A DNA stretch of 64,000 nt from Lachnoanaerobaculum sanguinis (lineage in GTDB: Bacteria; Bacillota; Clostridia; Lachnospirales; Lachnospiraceae). The stretch lies in assembly GCF_033242365.1 (NCBI RefSeq), contig NZ_BTHK01000012.1, forward strand, positions 1-64,000, read 5' to 3'. Position numbers and translations under genes: made by a program. Below the pieces are notes generated by a model, which was not told the DNA's origin, made no database searches, and saw only the letters and a program-made list of their open reading frames with translations. Of the stretch, positions 26,100 to 36,095 are shown piece after piece; within the stretch, counting starts at the first letter, position 1, and every line of letters begins with the position of its first letter.

Positions 26100-26771
26100 T
26101 TATGACCAATCTTTGTACTTGTCATTAAACAATTCAAATAAACTAATCACACTCACTGATATTTCTTTACTCTCTCCATTACCATAATCATATATAAACT
26201 TTCCGGGTCGACCTGTTCTGTCATGTCCAACTATGTCAAGTTCATTTATATATATAACTCCTTCATCATTTTGCTTATTCATATATTCCCACAGTTCTTC
26301 AAAACTATTTATATCTTTAAACTCTTCCAATCCCTCATTCTCAGAAATAGTCATATATCTGCCCTCACGATTATTCCATATCTTTAAGTGCGACATATTA
26401 TCATTGAAGTTTTGTATCAGTTCTAAAGTTTCTTCTCCCTCAGTTATCCGAAAAGAGCCGAGGTAAGGTGTCTTACCTAAAATATAAGGGTCTATAGCTT
26501 CATCAAATATATCTATAAGCACAGGTTCTGTTTCTATTACTTTGATATTTCCTTTACTATCGGTATACTCCATATTTGCACCTGCATACTGCATCATTCT
26601 GTATTTCTTCCAGCCATCATCCATAAATTCCAATGCTTCTTTTTTTCTCATATCTTCCAGTTTTTTAGCTCTTTCCCTAAATAAATGATTTCCATATATT
26701 AATAATGCTAGGGAAAATATTACGAAGCATAAAATCCACCTAAACTTTAACCCTCTCTTTATTCTAACCAT
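26100..26771 (-). CDS. Membrane-anchored DUF4280 C-domain paralogue (array 2, unit 3)
   Basis: The 223 residues run from the ATG at 26771, chosen because AAGGAG lies 6 nt upstream and because a longer reading would overlap the previous unit. One transmembrane helix lies near residues 12-28 (I-L-C-F-V-I-F-S-L-A-L-L-I-Y-G). A charged stalk follows (E-R-A-K-K-L-E-D-M-R-K-K-E-A). Then comes a beta-rich segment with M-M-Q-Y-A-G-A-N-M-E-Y-T-D, and the shared C-domain (N-F-N-D-N-M through Y-D-Y-G-N-G-E). This copy has H-D-R-T-G-R-P where others have Y-D-R-T-G-Q-P. Function is unknown; immunity to, or alternative tails for, the DUF4280 protein at 28146 are the leading readings. Confidence 0.6.
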   Translation of the reverse strand: MVRIKRGLKFRWILCFVIFSLALLIYGNHLFRERAKKLEDMRKKEALEFMDDGWKKYRMMQYAGANMEYTDSKGNIKVIETEPVLIDIFDEAIDPYILGKTPYLGSFRITEGEETLELIQNFNDNMSHLKIWNNREGRYMTISENEGLEEFKDINSFEELWEYMNKQNDEGVIYINELDIVGHDRTGRPGKFIYDYGNGESKEISVSVISLFELFNDKYKDWS

Positions 26772-26781
26772 AAGCTTCTCC

Positions 26782-27453
26782 TTATGACCATTCTTTATAC
26801 TTGTCTTTAAATAAATCAAATAAACTTATTATATTAATTGATATTTCTTTAATTTCTCCATTTCCGTAATCATATATAAACTTTCCGGGTTGACCTGTTC
26901 TGTCATATCCAACTGTATCAAGCTCATTCATATATAAAATATTTTCGTCATTTCGCCTATTCATATACTCCCACAGTTCTTCAAAACTATTTATATCCTC
27001 AAACTCTTCCAACCCCTCATTCTCAGCAATCGTTATATATCTATTCTCATGTGCACTCCATATCTTTATATGTTTCATATTATCATTAAAATTTTGTATC
27101 AGTTCTGATGTTTCTTCACCCTCAGTTATTTGAAAGGAGCCTAAGCTGGGTATCTTACCTAAAATATAAGGTTTCACAACTTCATCATATATATCTAAAA
27201 GCACGGGTTCAGTTTCTATTACTCTTATATTTCCTTCACTATCTGTATACTCCATATTTGCACCGGCATACAGCATCATTCTGTATTTCTTCCAGCCATC
27301 TTCCATAAATTCCAATGCTTCTTTTTTTCTCATATCTTCCAGTTTTTTAGCTCTTTCCCTAAATAAATGATTTCCATATATTAATAATGCTAGGGAAAAT
27401 ATTACGAAGTATAAAATCCACCTAAACTTTAGTCTACTCTTTATTCTAACCAT
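26782..27453 (-). CDS. Membrane-anchored DUF4280 C-domain paralogue (array 2, unit 2)
   Basis: The 223 residues run from the ATG at 27453 (AAGGAG with 6 nt spacing). It has the same layout as its neighbours: transmembrane helix, stalk, strand-rich middle, and C-domain. The C-domain reads K-I-W-S-A-H-E-N-R-Y and M-N-E-L-D-T-V-G-Y-D-R-T-G-Q-P, so it differs from unit 3 mainly around the tryptophan motif. The N-terminal half is almost the same in all units, while the C-terminal half is patchwork. That pattern suggests gene conversion inside the array. Confidence 0.6.
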   Translation of the reverse strand: MVRIKSRLKFRWILYFVIFSLALLIYGNHLFRERAKKLEDMRKKEALEFMEDGWKKYRMMLYAGANMEYTDSEGNIRVIETEPVLLDIYDEVVKPYILGKIPSLGSFQITEGEETSELIQNFNDNMKHIKIWSAHENRYITIAENEGLEEFEDINSFEELWEYMNRRNDENILYMNELDTVGYDRTGQPGKFIYDYGNGEIKEISINIISLFDLFKDKYKEWS

Positions 27454-27463
27454 AAGCTTCTCC

Positions 27464-28135
27464 TTATGACCAATCTTTGTACTTGTCATTAAACAATTCA
27501 AATAAACTAATCACACTCACTGATATTTCTTTACTTTCTCCATTTCCATAATCATATATAAACTTTCCGGACCGACCTGTTCTGTCGTTTCCAACTATAT
27601 CAAGCTCATTCATATATAAAATATTTTCGTCATTTCGTTTATTCATATATTTCCATAGTTCTTCAAAACCATTTATATCCTCAAATTCTTCCAACCCCTC
27701 GTTCTCTGCAATCGTTATATACCTGTTCTTATGTGCACTCCATATCTTTACATGCAACATATTATCATTAAAATTTTTTATCAGTTCTAATGTTTCTTCA
27801 CCTTCAGTTATCTGAAAGGAGCCAAGGGTAGGTAAATCACCTAAAATATATGGCTTTATAACTTCATCATATATATCTAAAAGCGCGGGTTCAGTTTCTA
27901 TTATTCTGATATTTCCTTCACTATCTGTATACTCCATATTTGCACCGGCATACAACATCATTCTGTATTTCTTCCAGCCATCTTCCATAAATTCTAATGA
28001 TTCTTTTTTTCTCATATCTTCCAGTTTTTTAGCTCTTTCCTTAAATAAATGATTTCCATATATCAATAATGCTAAGAAAAATATTATAAAACATAAAACC
28101 CATCTAGACTTTAATTTACCCTTTACCCCTATCAT
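27464..28135 (-). CDS. Membrane-anchored DUF4280 C-domain paralogue (array 2, unit 1)
   Basis: This 223-residue protein begins 11 bp after the DUF4280 gene stop. It starts M-I-G-V-K-G-K-L-K-S-R-W, then the transmembrane helix, stalk, middle region and C-domain (K-I-W-S-A-H-K-N-R-Y; V-G-N-D-R-T-G-R-S). The alternative N-terminus M-I-G-V is shared with copies at 42185 and 44159, marking the first gene of each array. AAGGAG lies 9 nt before the start. It is the unit most likely to be the direct partner of the DUF4280 protein because it is adjacent. Confidence 0.6.
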   Translation of the reverse strand: MIGVKGKLKSRWVLCFIIFFLALLIYGNHLFKERAKKLEDMRKKESLEFMEDGWKKYRMMLYAGANMEYTDSEGNIRIIETEPALLDIYDEVIKPYILGDLPTLGSFQITEGEETLELIKNFNDNMLHVKIWSAHKNRYITIAENEGLEEFEDINGFEELWKYMNKRNDENILYMNELDIVGNDRTGRSGKFIYDYGNGESKEISVSVISLFELFNDKYKDWS

Positions 28136-28145
28136 AAATGTCTCC

Positions 28146-30203
28146 TTAAAACTGTTCTTTATATTGTACTTTAAATAAAGATACTAAGCTAATCGTACTA
28201 ACTGCCATTTTTTTACTTTCTCCATTCCCATAATCATATATAAACTTTCCGGATTGACCCGTTCTATCGTATCCTATTGTTTCAAGTTCATTGATATATA
28301 AAATATTTTCATCATTTCTCCTATTCATATACTCAAAAACTTCATATATAGTTTTCAATTCCTGAAACTCTTCCAATCCCTCATTCTCAGAAATAGTCCT
28401 GTATCTGCCCTCACGATTATTCCATATCTTTAAGTGCAACATATTATCATTGAAGTTTTTTATCATTTCATTTGTCTCGTAACTGTCAAATACACTGACA
28501 TAATAACTGTAATCATTTCCTAACGCATCAATCTTCATATCTCCCGCAGTCATATTATCATCAGGTGTTAATTTACCACTACTCTTAGAATTAACTTTTC
28601 TATTGTTAAGTTCTCTCTTATACGATAGCCAAGTACTTTCGCTTTTCTTCAATATCGGTGTAGTTCTCAATGTGATAGCTGTATACAATGACATACACTC
28701 ACTCAACCTTATCACATTTGTATTTTCATAGTTTGCCTCCAGATACAATTGTTTATTTGTCTTACTTTCCTTATTGCTTCTCTTTGCATCAGCCTCACCT
28801 GCTGCCAGACCTATTACAGTGCAGGCAACTCCCAATGGTGCTGCAAAAGGTGCTGATGCTAAAGCAGGTATTATTGACAATGCTACTGAAATTCCCGAAG
28901 TTCCCCATGTTATTACAGTTGTCTCTCCGGATTTTTTAGCATCCACACTCCCTACTACCAAATTTGAAATCTCAGCAATACTGTCGAACTTATTATCCCC
29001 TGAGGTTATATAAATATAAGCCTCCTGTAGTATAGGTGTAACTATATATTTATCTACATCCCTCATATGTATTCCGTCTTGTACTGTAACTCTTCTTTTC
29101 TCAAGCTCTCCTTCGTAATAGCGTAAATTATATACCATTACTCCTGTATTCGACCCACTATCAAACTTAATATTATAAACTCTATCTATATCCGATACTG
29201 TTGTATATATATTCCCTGCCAGCAATATTGTATCCAATAATTTTACGTTTAAAATTTGCATTTTTATAGCATCTACCTCTGTTCTGTCCACATCCGGCTT
29301 TGCGTCAGAAAATATTTTCTCATTTACATATCGCTTCAACTTGGCAGCAGTATTACCAAGTTTATCCCATGTTGGGGGAAACTTTATATCTACCCTGTTA
29401 CGTAGGCTGCAAAATCTTGCATATGCAGTAGCCCAAGATGCTACATATATAAAGTTATCAAGAAGTGTATATTGATAAAACTGCTCTTCAACTTCATTTC
29501 TATAAAACTGCTTTAAATATGCACAACAAACAATCTTTTTCAGTTTCTCCACATCTGTACATATACATAAATATATTCCCAACTTAATAAGGGCATCTAT
29601 CTCATTCTCTTTCATATGTTGTACATTTCTTAACAACAATTTTTTAATAATTAATTCATCCAATGTGCCGTCATCATTTAAAAATCTCGGATACTTATTA
29701 TAGGATGTACTTAGTGTATACTCCTGTCCCGATGTTACAGGTGATATTATTCCTCCATGCTTGCATGGTAAATATGAGTTTGTATCTAAGGCATATTTAC
29801 CGTTTATGGTAACACTCTTTCTAACATTTCTCCATTCTCCAAGTTTAAAACGGCACATATGTTTGCTTACAAGCGGTTCTTCATTCCATTTTGAACATGA
29901 AACAAATCCGTCAAATTTTTTATCATCGGTATTTGCAAGAGCCCCGATTTCACTGCTGTCGGTATAAACACCATGATCTGCACTATTCAGTGTAGAATAA
30001 TCACTTCCACGACTACAACAAAGTATTGCACCGTTAACAAGAAATTCTGTGCTTTCATCATTATGTTCTTTCCAATACTGCAACATTTTATCTTTGATCT
30101 TTTTCTCTTCTGCATCTGTAAGCTCCCTTATAGATGCCCCCAAAATCCCTTTTTTCTTACCTAATACTTCATATATCCATTCCGCCTGATTTTTTTCTTT
30201 CAT
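28146..30203 (-). CDS. DUF4280 PAAR-like spike-tip/effector protein (copy 2)
   Basis: The 685 residues run from the ATG at 30203, which has AGGAGG 5 nt upstream. Residues about 1-220 are nearly identical to copy 1, including the DUF4280 domain with its C-C pair and C-K-H-G-G-I-I-S-P-V. After that the proteins diverge (middle region only moderately alike), although a hydrophobic A/G/P/I hairpin recurs near residues 425-475. The last ~105 residues are the shared C-domain, matching the downstream array rather than copy 1. A constant spike-binding N-terminus with a variable C-terminus is typical of polymorphic effectors. The companion VgrG next to it is truncated, so this protein may use the VgrG at 6739. 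Confidence 0.7.
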   Translation of the reverse strand: MKEKNQAEWIYEVLGKKKGILGASIRELTDAEEKKIKDKMLQYWKEHNDESTEFLVNGAILCCSRGSDYSTLNSADHGVYTDSSEIGALANTDDKKFDGFVSCSKWNEEPLVSKHMCRFKLGEWRNVRKSVTINGKYALDTNSYLPCKHGGIISPVTSGQEYTLSTSYNKYPRFLNDDGTLDELIIKKLLLRNVQHMKENEIDALIKLGIYLCICTDVEKLKKIVCCAYLKQFYRNEVEEQFYQYTLLDNFIYVASWATAYARFCSLRNRVDIKFPPTWDKLGNTAAKLKRYVNEKIFSDAKPDVDRTEVDAIKMQILNVKLLDTILLAGNIYTTVSDIDRVYNIKFDSGSNTGVMVYNLRYYEGELEKRRVTVQDGIHMRDVDKYIVTPILQEAYIYITSGDNKFDSIAEISNLVVGSVDAKKSGETTVITWGTSGISVALSIIPALASAPFAAPLGVACTVIGLAAGEADAKRSNKESKTNKQLYLEANYENTNVIRLSECMSLYTAITLRTTPILKKSESTWLSYKRELNNRKVNSKSSGKLTPDDNMTAGDMKIDALGNDYSYYVSVFDSYETNEMIKNFNDNMLHLKIWNNREGRYRTISENEGLEEFQELKTIYEVFEYMNRRNDENILYINELETIGYDRTGQSGKFIYDYGNGESKKMAVSTISLVSLFKVQYKEQF

Positions 30204-30237
30204 ACGTACCTCCTGCAATGTAGCTCGTATCAATATT

Positions 30238-31386
30238 CTATCCTAAGTATACTTTACTTCCTTTATTGGTTATCCCGTCATTCATTTCTATCTGAGTTCC
30301 GTTTTGTGTTATTTGTACTGATGTCGGCGATATTAAACTTATACCTGCATTACTGCTTTCTATCAGCACTTCAGTTTTTGCAGCTATTGATATCATCCCG
30401 CTACTTTTTATACTTATCCCCTTATCATCTTTAAGTTCTATACTTGAACCGTTATTATCTGTAATAAGCACACTTTCAGGACTCAATCTGATTTCCTTCC
30501 CTTCTTTATTTTTGAAAAATTTAATTTCAGGATTATCACGACCGCCTGCACTGCCTACATGAAAAGCATTTTGTACATATACATTTTGTTCATTTGCATC
30601 AGGAAATTTCACTATTACCCTATCTCCGACTTCAGGCATACAATACCAACTCCCTCCTTCAGGTGAAGAATATACTGTAGCGTAGTTTAGGAACGCCTTA
30701 TCATCAGAATTGTTTTCATCCTCATCTATACTCACTTTTACAAGTTCATTTTCGACTTGACTTACCTTTGCAAATAATGCCACACCTATAAGTTTTTCAT
30801 TCTGATACGCCTTAGTCTTTACATCACTTTCTTTCATTAATATGTACTCATTAATTACTTCTCTATGTTCCGGTCTGCTGACTCTTGCTACAACAGCCTG
30901 TATTTCGCCAAAAAATGTCAATCTTTCCCCTATTTCATAATGTTCTCTTACAGCAACCTTATAATATGCCTTGCCTGAATTAAGTAAAGACTCATCACCA
31001 CTGTTAACTCCAAGTTCGTAATATTCCGACCTCAACAGCTTTTCCTGTCTACATGGAAGTCCTATAAAAAACTTAACACCCTCTACACTATAGTCATGGT
31101 ATATCACTGTATTAGCCGAGAAGGCTAACCTTTTCAGATACTCCCAATCAGTTTCTTTATACTGACACATAAACCCCTGAGTTTTCTTATCATCACCTGA
31201 AGTCATTATAAATGCACTGTTATTATAACTTTCTATGATAATATCAATAATATCTCTGTAGCTAACTCCTACATTTTGAAATGTTCTTATATGCTCTTTT
31301 CCATCCATAAGTATACTTTGTGTCATCAAGCCCAAAGTCATATAGTGAACATCTCTGTTACTTTTTATATTGCAGGAAGTAACAAT
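30238..31386 (-). pseudogene. 5'-deleted VgrG copy
   Basis: It is nearly identical to the intact VgrG (6739-8097) from about its codon 73 to the stop. Relative to copy 1 it lacks about 254 bp, comprising the ribosome binding site and the first ~72 codons. The junction is at about 31386, where the sequence joins the region just behind the YARHG gene. An internal ATG at 31341 could give a 367-residue product without the first hub domain, which is unlikely to assemble. Confidence 0.85.
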
Positions 31387-31403
31387 ATAATTTCTAATCT
31401 CCG

Positions 31404-32393
31404 TTAAAAACTTTCAATATAATCAGAAATTATCTTTATATTTTCTTTTTCGATGTCATTTAAATCACTCTCTTTAAAACTTTCATTTTCCTCATACCAG
31501 CTTTTTCTTATAAAATAATTATATTCCGGACTGTTTTTAGTATACATCTTCCCATGCCTGGCATATATCTCTTCACGAGCCATACATGCCGCCAACTTGG
31601 AAAGTTTTTTCAGCTTTTCTAAATTTGATTTGCTGCTGATAATATCCGTATCACTTCCCGTAAAAATCTCATCATTATCATCTGTACTTATATACATACT
31701 GATTCTATTACCTCTTGAATCATAGCCATATTTTTTCAAAAATTCTTCATACTCAGGTAGTGAACTATATTCCGGATCAAAAAACACCTTCATTTCATTT
31801 CCCAAATCATAGTATGCCAAATCATTAAGCCATTGAGAAACTTTAGATATTCTCCATTTATTGTCCTCACACAGTTCCAAATACACCTCACCGTCACTGA
31901 TTTCCGGCATATCCTCAGCCAATATTACCTTTTTTACAAATTGAATTTGAACACATATACTCTTTTTATCTTTACTCTTTATGCTAAACTCACCTTTTGT
32001 ATTAATTTTATAATATAGGCTACTACTTAAATCACTTCTTGACGTTCGTGACTGTGTACATCTTCCTCTATAAAACCTTATATCATACATTTCACACAAA
32101 TAATCATAGGCTGCATCTTTAATATAATCTCTATGGTATTTATATAGTTTTTCTTCATCCTCCTTATTTTTAAAGTAATAATCATTATATCCATCCGACT
32201 CTCTGCAAGATATCTCATCACCAATCTTTTCTCCTGAATCCATAAAATCGGCAATCTCTTTAATAATCTCTATAGCTCTTTCATCAGTCATTTCAGGATT
32301 GTTATCTTTATTTTCAATGGCAACGGTTTTGACATTGAATAACAGAAGTAATATAAAACTTATGCTAATTACACTTAATAATTTATGTTTCAT
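31404..32393 (-). CDS. Exported YARHG-domain protein (copy 2)
   Basis: The 329 residues are almost identical to 8159-9148: signal/anchor, middle region with K-W-R-I-S-K-V-S-Q-W, C-terminal YARHG domain. Differences cluster at residues about 75-150 (for example K-Y-H-R and S-S-L-Y-Y-K-I-N-T-K). It is still open while its neighbours are broken, so it may be kept by selection or be too recent to have decayed. AGGAG lies 6 nt before the start. Confidence 0.7.
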   Translation of the reverse strand: MKHKLLSVISISFILLLLFNVKTVAIENKDNNPEMTDERAIEIIKEIADFMDSGEKIGDEISCRESDGYNDYYFKNKEDEEKLYKYHRDYIKDAAYDYLCEMYDIRFYRGRCTQSRTSRSDLSSSLYYKINTKGEFSIKSKDKKSICVQIQFVKKVILAEDMPEISDGEVYLELCEDNKWRISKVSQWLNDLAYYDLGNEMKVFFDPEYSSLPEYEEFLKKYGYDSRGNRISMYISTDDNDEIFTGSDTDIISSKSNLEKLKKLSKLAACMAREEIYARHGKMYTKNSPEYNYFIRKSWYEENESFKESDLNDIEKENIKIISDYIESF

Positions 32394-32404
32394 ACTCTTT
32401 TCTC

Positions 32405-33409
32405 CTAAAACTCTTCCAAATGTGACTTTATAATCTCTAAATTATGCCTTTCAATATCACTTAAATCATCCTCACTGAATTCTTTATTCTCTTTATACCA
32501 GCTCAATCCATTGAAATAATTATATTCTATAGAATATTTCTGATACATTTTCCCATGCCTGGCATATATCTCTTCATAAGCAATATAGGTTGCAAGTTTA
32601 GAAAGATGTTCCAATATATAACTGTCATCTAAATTCTCCAACACATCAAAACTGCTGCTCGCCAAGATCGCGTCCTTTAAAGAATATCTTAACATCTGCA
32701 TAGATATTCTATTTCCATTTTTGTCATACCCATAATCCCTAATAAAAGTATCATAATCCTCTTTTACATTATTTTGACTGTCAAAAAATTCTTCTATATA
32801 TTCTTCCAATTCATAAAACACTAAATCATCATACCATTGAGAGATCTTAGAAATTCTCCATTTATTGTCATCACACAAAGTGAGAAATATCTGACCCTTA
32901 TCTGTATCCGGCATCCCGTCTCCAAGACTGCTGTCTTTATTAAAAACAGCTTCAATACATATTTCATTATTTCTTCTCAACAGAATTTTGTAATCTTCTT
33001 CAGCTTCCAATTTATACCTGATGGTTCCACCTTCAAATCCTGTTTTCGCCTTTCCCATGCCGGAATTAAACCTTGTGATTTTATACATTGCAGTCAAATA
33101 ATTATAAGCACTATCTTTTATATAATTTCTATGATAGATTTCTAATTTATCTTCATCTTCTTTGTTCTTAAAATAGGCAAAGTTTTCCCCGTTAATACCT
33201 TCGACAGCTTCACCCGTTTCTATACCTGTATCCATAAAAGATACTATTTCTTTTACAAGCTTTATTGCATCTTAATCTGAAAGATTTTCTACACCATAGT
33301 TATAATCAATGAATTTTTCTGTTTTTGAATATTTATTTATCCCGCATCCATAAACAAAACACATCAGCAAGAGTATTATTGTGAATATATGTATTTTTTT
33401 ATCTATCAC
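32405..33409 (-). pseudogene. YARHG lipoprotein copy broken by a nonsense codon
   Basis: It matches 9160-10164 along its whole length, with the same GTG start at 33407-33409 and the V-Y-G-C lipobox. A GAA codon (Glu46) has become TAA at 33272-33274. Downstream of the stop a frame of 276 residues remains, but it has lost its export signal. It is therefore most likely dead. Confidence 0.88.
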
Positions 33410-33541
33410 TTTCCCCTCCTCTCAATAACGGTCTATTCGGTTCATAAATAAAATAGTTTCTCCATAATTACTCTTTTGTTTATATTCATGTCGTCTTTCA
33501 ACACATACACAAATATTTTTCACGAAAATAATACTACTCTA

Positions 33542-33570
33542 ATTATAACAAATTCTGCACTATTTTTCAT
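33542..33570 (-). promoter_or_regulatory. Promoter of the duplicated block
   Basis: On the minus strand ATGAAA (-35-like, 33565-33570), a 17-bp spacer and TATAAT (33542-33547) with an upstream TG (extended -10). The arrangement and surrounding bases are nearly the same as at 46858-46886. It probably replaces the operon promoter that the copy lost. Confidence 0.5.
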
Positions 33571-33631
33571 TATATTTTAATAATATATGTCATATAGATC
33601 TTCTATAAGCAACACATTATTATTAGTTTTT

Positions 33632-33673
33632 ATATAATAAAAGCACAATAAAAACTTGTATTTTTATTGTGCT
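33632..33673 (-). terminator. Long A/T hairpin, likely terminator of the leucine-rich-repeat unit
   Basis: A perfect 13-bp stem (AGCACAATAAAAA at 33642-33654 with TTTTTATTGTGCT at 33661-33673) has a 6-nt loop. It is followed on the minus strand by TTTATTATATA. The rest of the gap 33,439-33,809 holds only the promoter described and no gene. Confidence 0.55.
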
Positions 33674-33809
33674 CAAAGAGACTACCATACTTTTCCACTC
33701 CATCTGCTTTTTCCGGGCATTTTGCCTTTCCATTATTCCGATATTAAAGTTATCCGTATTTTCAGCTTTCACCTAATATAAATATGATACTGCCTCCAGG
33801 ACTATATTC

Positions 33810-34004
33810 TTAGACTCCACCTCGACTTGAGTTGCTCCTGTATGTAATCCTGTCCAATTCCGTATCTTCAACTGTATCATAATTTAAAAAATCAAAAGAA
33901 CTTTCCGTATATGGGCTGGGACTTTTACTGTTTATAAATCTAAGTTCTTCCAATTTGTATCCATTTTTCTTTGCTTTTAATACAATTTCCCATATACAGT
34001 TCAT
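33810..34004 (-). pseudogene. N-terminal fragment of the 230-aa cluster gene (copy b)
   Basis: The first ~50 codons match the start of 16190-16882 (M-N-C-I-W-E-I, then L-E-E-L-R-F-I-N-S and P-S-P-Y-T-E-S-S-F-D-F-L-N). The frame then changes and ends at 64 codons. It lies directly behind a leucine-rich-repeat gene, as does the fragment at 35822-36013. It may be a remnant or a deliberately short docking peptide. Confidence 0.65.
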
Positions 34005-34019
34005 ACTTTGCTCCTACTT

Positions 34020-35737
34020 TTAATAATAAATAATTTCCGGGTTCATTCTTAGTAAGTCAAATTCATCAATAAAATATTTACCCTTCATATGTTTCGGCAG
34101 TCTTATGGTTTTTAAGTTTATGCAATCCGACATGCAATAATTATCTACATATTCTATGCTTTCCGGAAATGTTATTGTCGCAAATCCTGTACAACTATGA
34201 AAAGCAAAACTTTCAACTCTTTGTAGCTTTAGCGGTAAAGTGATTTCTTCTAGACTTACACAGCCGTCAAAAGCTTTTTCATCAATTTTTTTAGTTCACT
34301 CCCTTTTGCAAATCTGACTTCTTTTAAATTTTCACATGATCTGAATGCACCAAATCCTATAAATTCCACACTTTTAGGAATCTCCACTGTCTCAAGTCCC
34401 TTTGATTCTGAAAAAACCAATCCTACTATCAGTTTTGTTCCGTCTTGAATTTTTACAAAACTGTCATTTCCTGAATGTTCCAGCAATATGTTTTGAAAAT
34501 ATTTACAGTGATATTCATCCTGTTCCAAATTTTTAAGCCATAAGGTATTTTTAAAAACACATGCACTTACTTTTTCAGGTGTATGAGACATTTTTACTTC
34601 CTTTAAACTTACACAATTTTCAAATGACCTAAAGCCTATAAAACTTACTGTTTCAGGAATATCTACACTTTCTATATTGCACGCATAAAATGCCTTACTT
34701 CTAATCTTCTCCAATTTGCTTGGTATATTTATATCTTTAAGTTCATGACACTCAGCAAATGCTTCATCTCCTATACAAATAAGACTTTCAGGCAACTCTG
34801 CCGAAACCAGATTCTCCATTCCGGCACAAGCTCCATTTGCTATAACTCTGGTTCCCTCCTTTACCTTGATATCAGAAATCCCCCTATTACACTTTATTAA
34901 TACTTTACCTATATAAATATCATTATTCTTATCTGATAAATTCTCTGTATAATACTTCGTTTCATTAAATACCTCTGTCTCTACATATCTTATTCCTTCG
35001 GACATTTTTATCTCTTCAAGATTCTTGCAGGAATAAAACGCTTTTGACTCTATTTCTTCTACAGAATCCGGAATCTTTATACTTTTAATATTTTCACATC
35101 CTGAAAAAGCCTCTGCCATTATAGACTTTATTCCTTCTTTCATTTCCACTTCTTCTAATCCTTGACAATTTAAGAAGGCTCCTGTAAATATCTTTTCTAT
35201 TCCGTCATGAAGTATAATTTTTTTCAAACTTGTACATTCTTCAAAAGTATATCCTTCAATTGCAGTAATACCCAAAGGAATATTTACTTTTTCCAAACTA
35301 TGGCAACCTCTAAACGCATTAAATCTCAGTTTTTTTAGATTTTCAGGTAGCTCTATGGCTTTTAAATTAACACAGTTTCTAAATGCACTTTCTTCAATAT
35401 TCTTTAGATTTTTAGGCAATTCTATATGCTCTAATTGATAACAATCTTCAAAAGCAGAATCGCCTATAGTTTCGATTGTTTCAGGTAATTCTACACTTTC
35501 TAGTTTTGTACATTCTCTAAAAGCATTATCACCCAGTTTTGTAACACCTACAGGAACTGTAATTTGTTTTATACTTGACCTTCTCTCAATTATTCCGCTT
35601 TCAATTCCTATTAACACATTGTCTTTTATTATAAGTTTAGATTTTGTATGAGTAGAAATATACAGTAAAATGACTGTTAGTATCGGGATTAATACTATAA
35701 ATCTATATCGTCTCTTTCTACGCCTGCTTCTATGCAT
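34020..35737 (-). pseudogene. BspA-like leucine-rich-repeat protein, frameshifted near the 3' end
   Basis: The start is at 35737, behind GGAG. A basic N-terminus is followed by one membrane helix (about residues 15-32). About twenty LRR_5 (BspA/TpLRR) repeats of ~23 residues then follow, of the form A-F-x-x-C-x-x-L-x-x-(V/I)-x-(L/I)-P-x-x-(V/I/L)-x-x-I. The frame ends at 34256. One extra base in the run of seven T at 34286-34292 would restore I-D-E-K-A-F-D-G-C and continue the repeats to a stop at 34020-34022, giving about 570 residues. BspA-type repeats mediate surface binding. The domain faces outward from the cell. Homopolymer slippage could switch the tail on and off. Confidence 0.75.
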
Positions 35738-35821
35738 ATTTTCTCCGCACAATTATCTTATTCTCCATTCATTGTTTTTTAAGCCATTACCTAGTTTTTC
35801 AATATTCTCTGCTTTTTATCA

Positions 35822-36013
35822 TTATCTTCTGTACTGTATCCTGTCAGTAATATTATTCACTTCCAATTCCGTATCTTCCACCGTATCATAATTTAAAAAA
35901 TCAAAAGAACTTTCCGTATACGGGCTGGGGCTTTTACTGTTTATAAATCTAAGTTCCTCCAATTTATATACGCTTCTTTTTGCTTTTAATACAATTTCCC
36001 ATATACAGTTCAT
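35822..36013 (-). pseudogene. N-terminal fragment of the 230-aa cluster gene (copy a)
   Basis: A 63-codon frame whose first ~52 codons match the start of 16190-16882, then diverge into V-E-V-N-N-I-T-D-R-I. It sits between the two leucine-rich-repeat genes and is nearly identical to the fragment at 33810-34004. The pair LRR gene + fragment was therefore duplicated as one unit. Confidence 0.65.
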
Positions 36014-36095
36014 ACTTTGCTCTCGCTTCCTACACCTACTTTATATAACTATTTTCCAAAACGCCTACTTTTCCAATAGTAATGACTTATACATC

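Larger units (their letters stand above)
25760..28460 (-). repeat. Tandem array 2, exact 682-bp period
   Basis: Unit starts at 26089, 26771, 27453 and 28135 are each 682 bp apart. Stops at 26100, 26782, 27464 and 28146 are also 682 bp apart, the last being the stop of the DUF4280 gene. The DUF4280 C-terminal tail is thus the first unit of the array. The constant period indicates recent unequal crossing-over. Confidence 0.9.
29500..33438 (-). repeat. Segmental duplication of the VgrG/YARHG block
   Basis: It corresponds to about 6,000-10,193 in the core cluster. The offset between copies is 23,499 bp on the DUF4280/VgrG side and 23,245 bp on the YARHG side; the 254-bp difference is the VgrG deletion. 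The right edge (about 33,438) falls in the last codons of the CHAP gene, which was not copied. Left of about 29,500 the DUF4280 sequences diverge. Confidence 0.85.

Noticed and set aside
30238..31341. Treating the 367-codon frame as a functional short VgrG
   Set aside because: Alignment to copy 1 shows a 254-bp loss that removes the start, ribosome site and first hub segment; no new binding site at the internal ATG.
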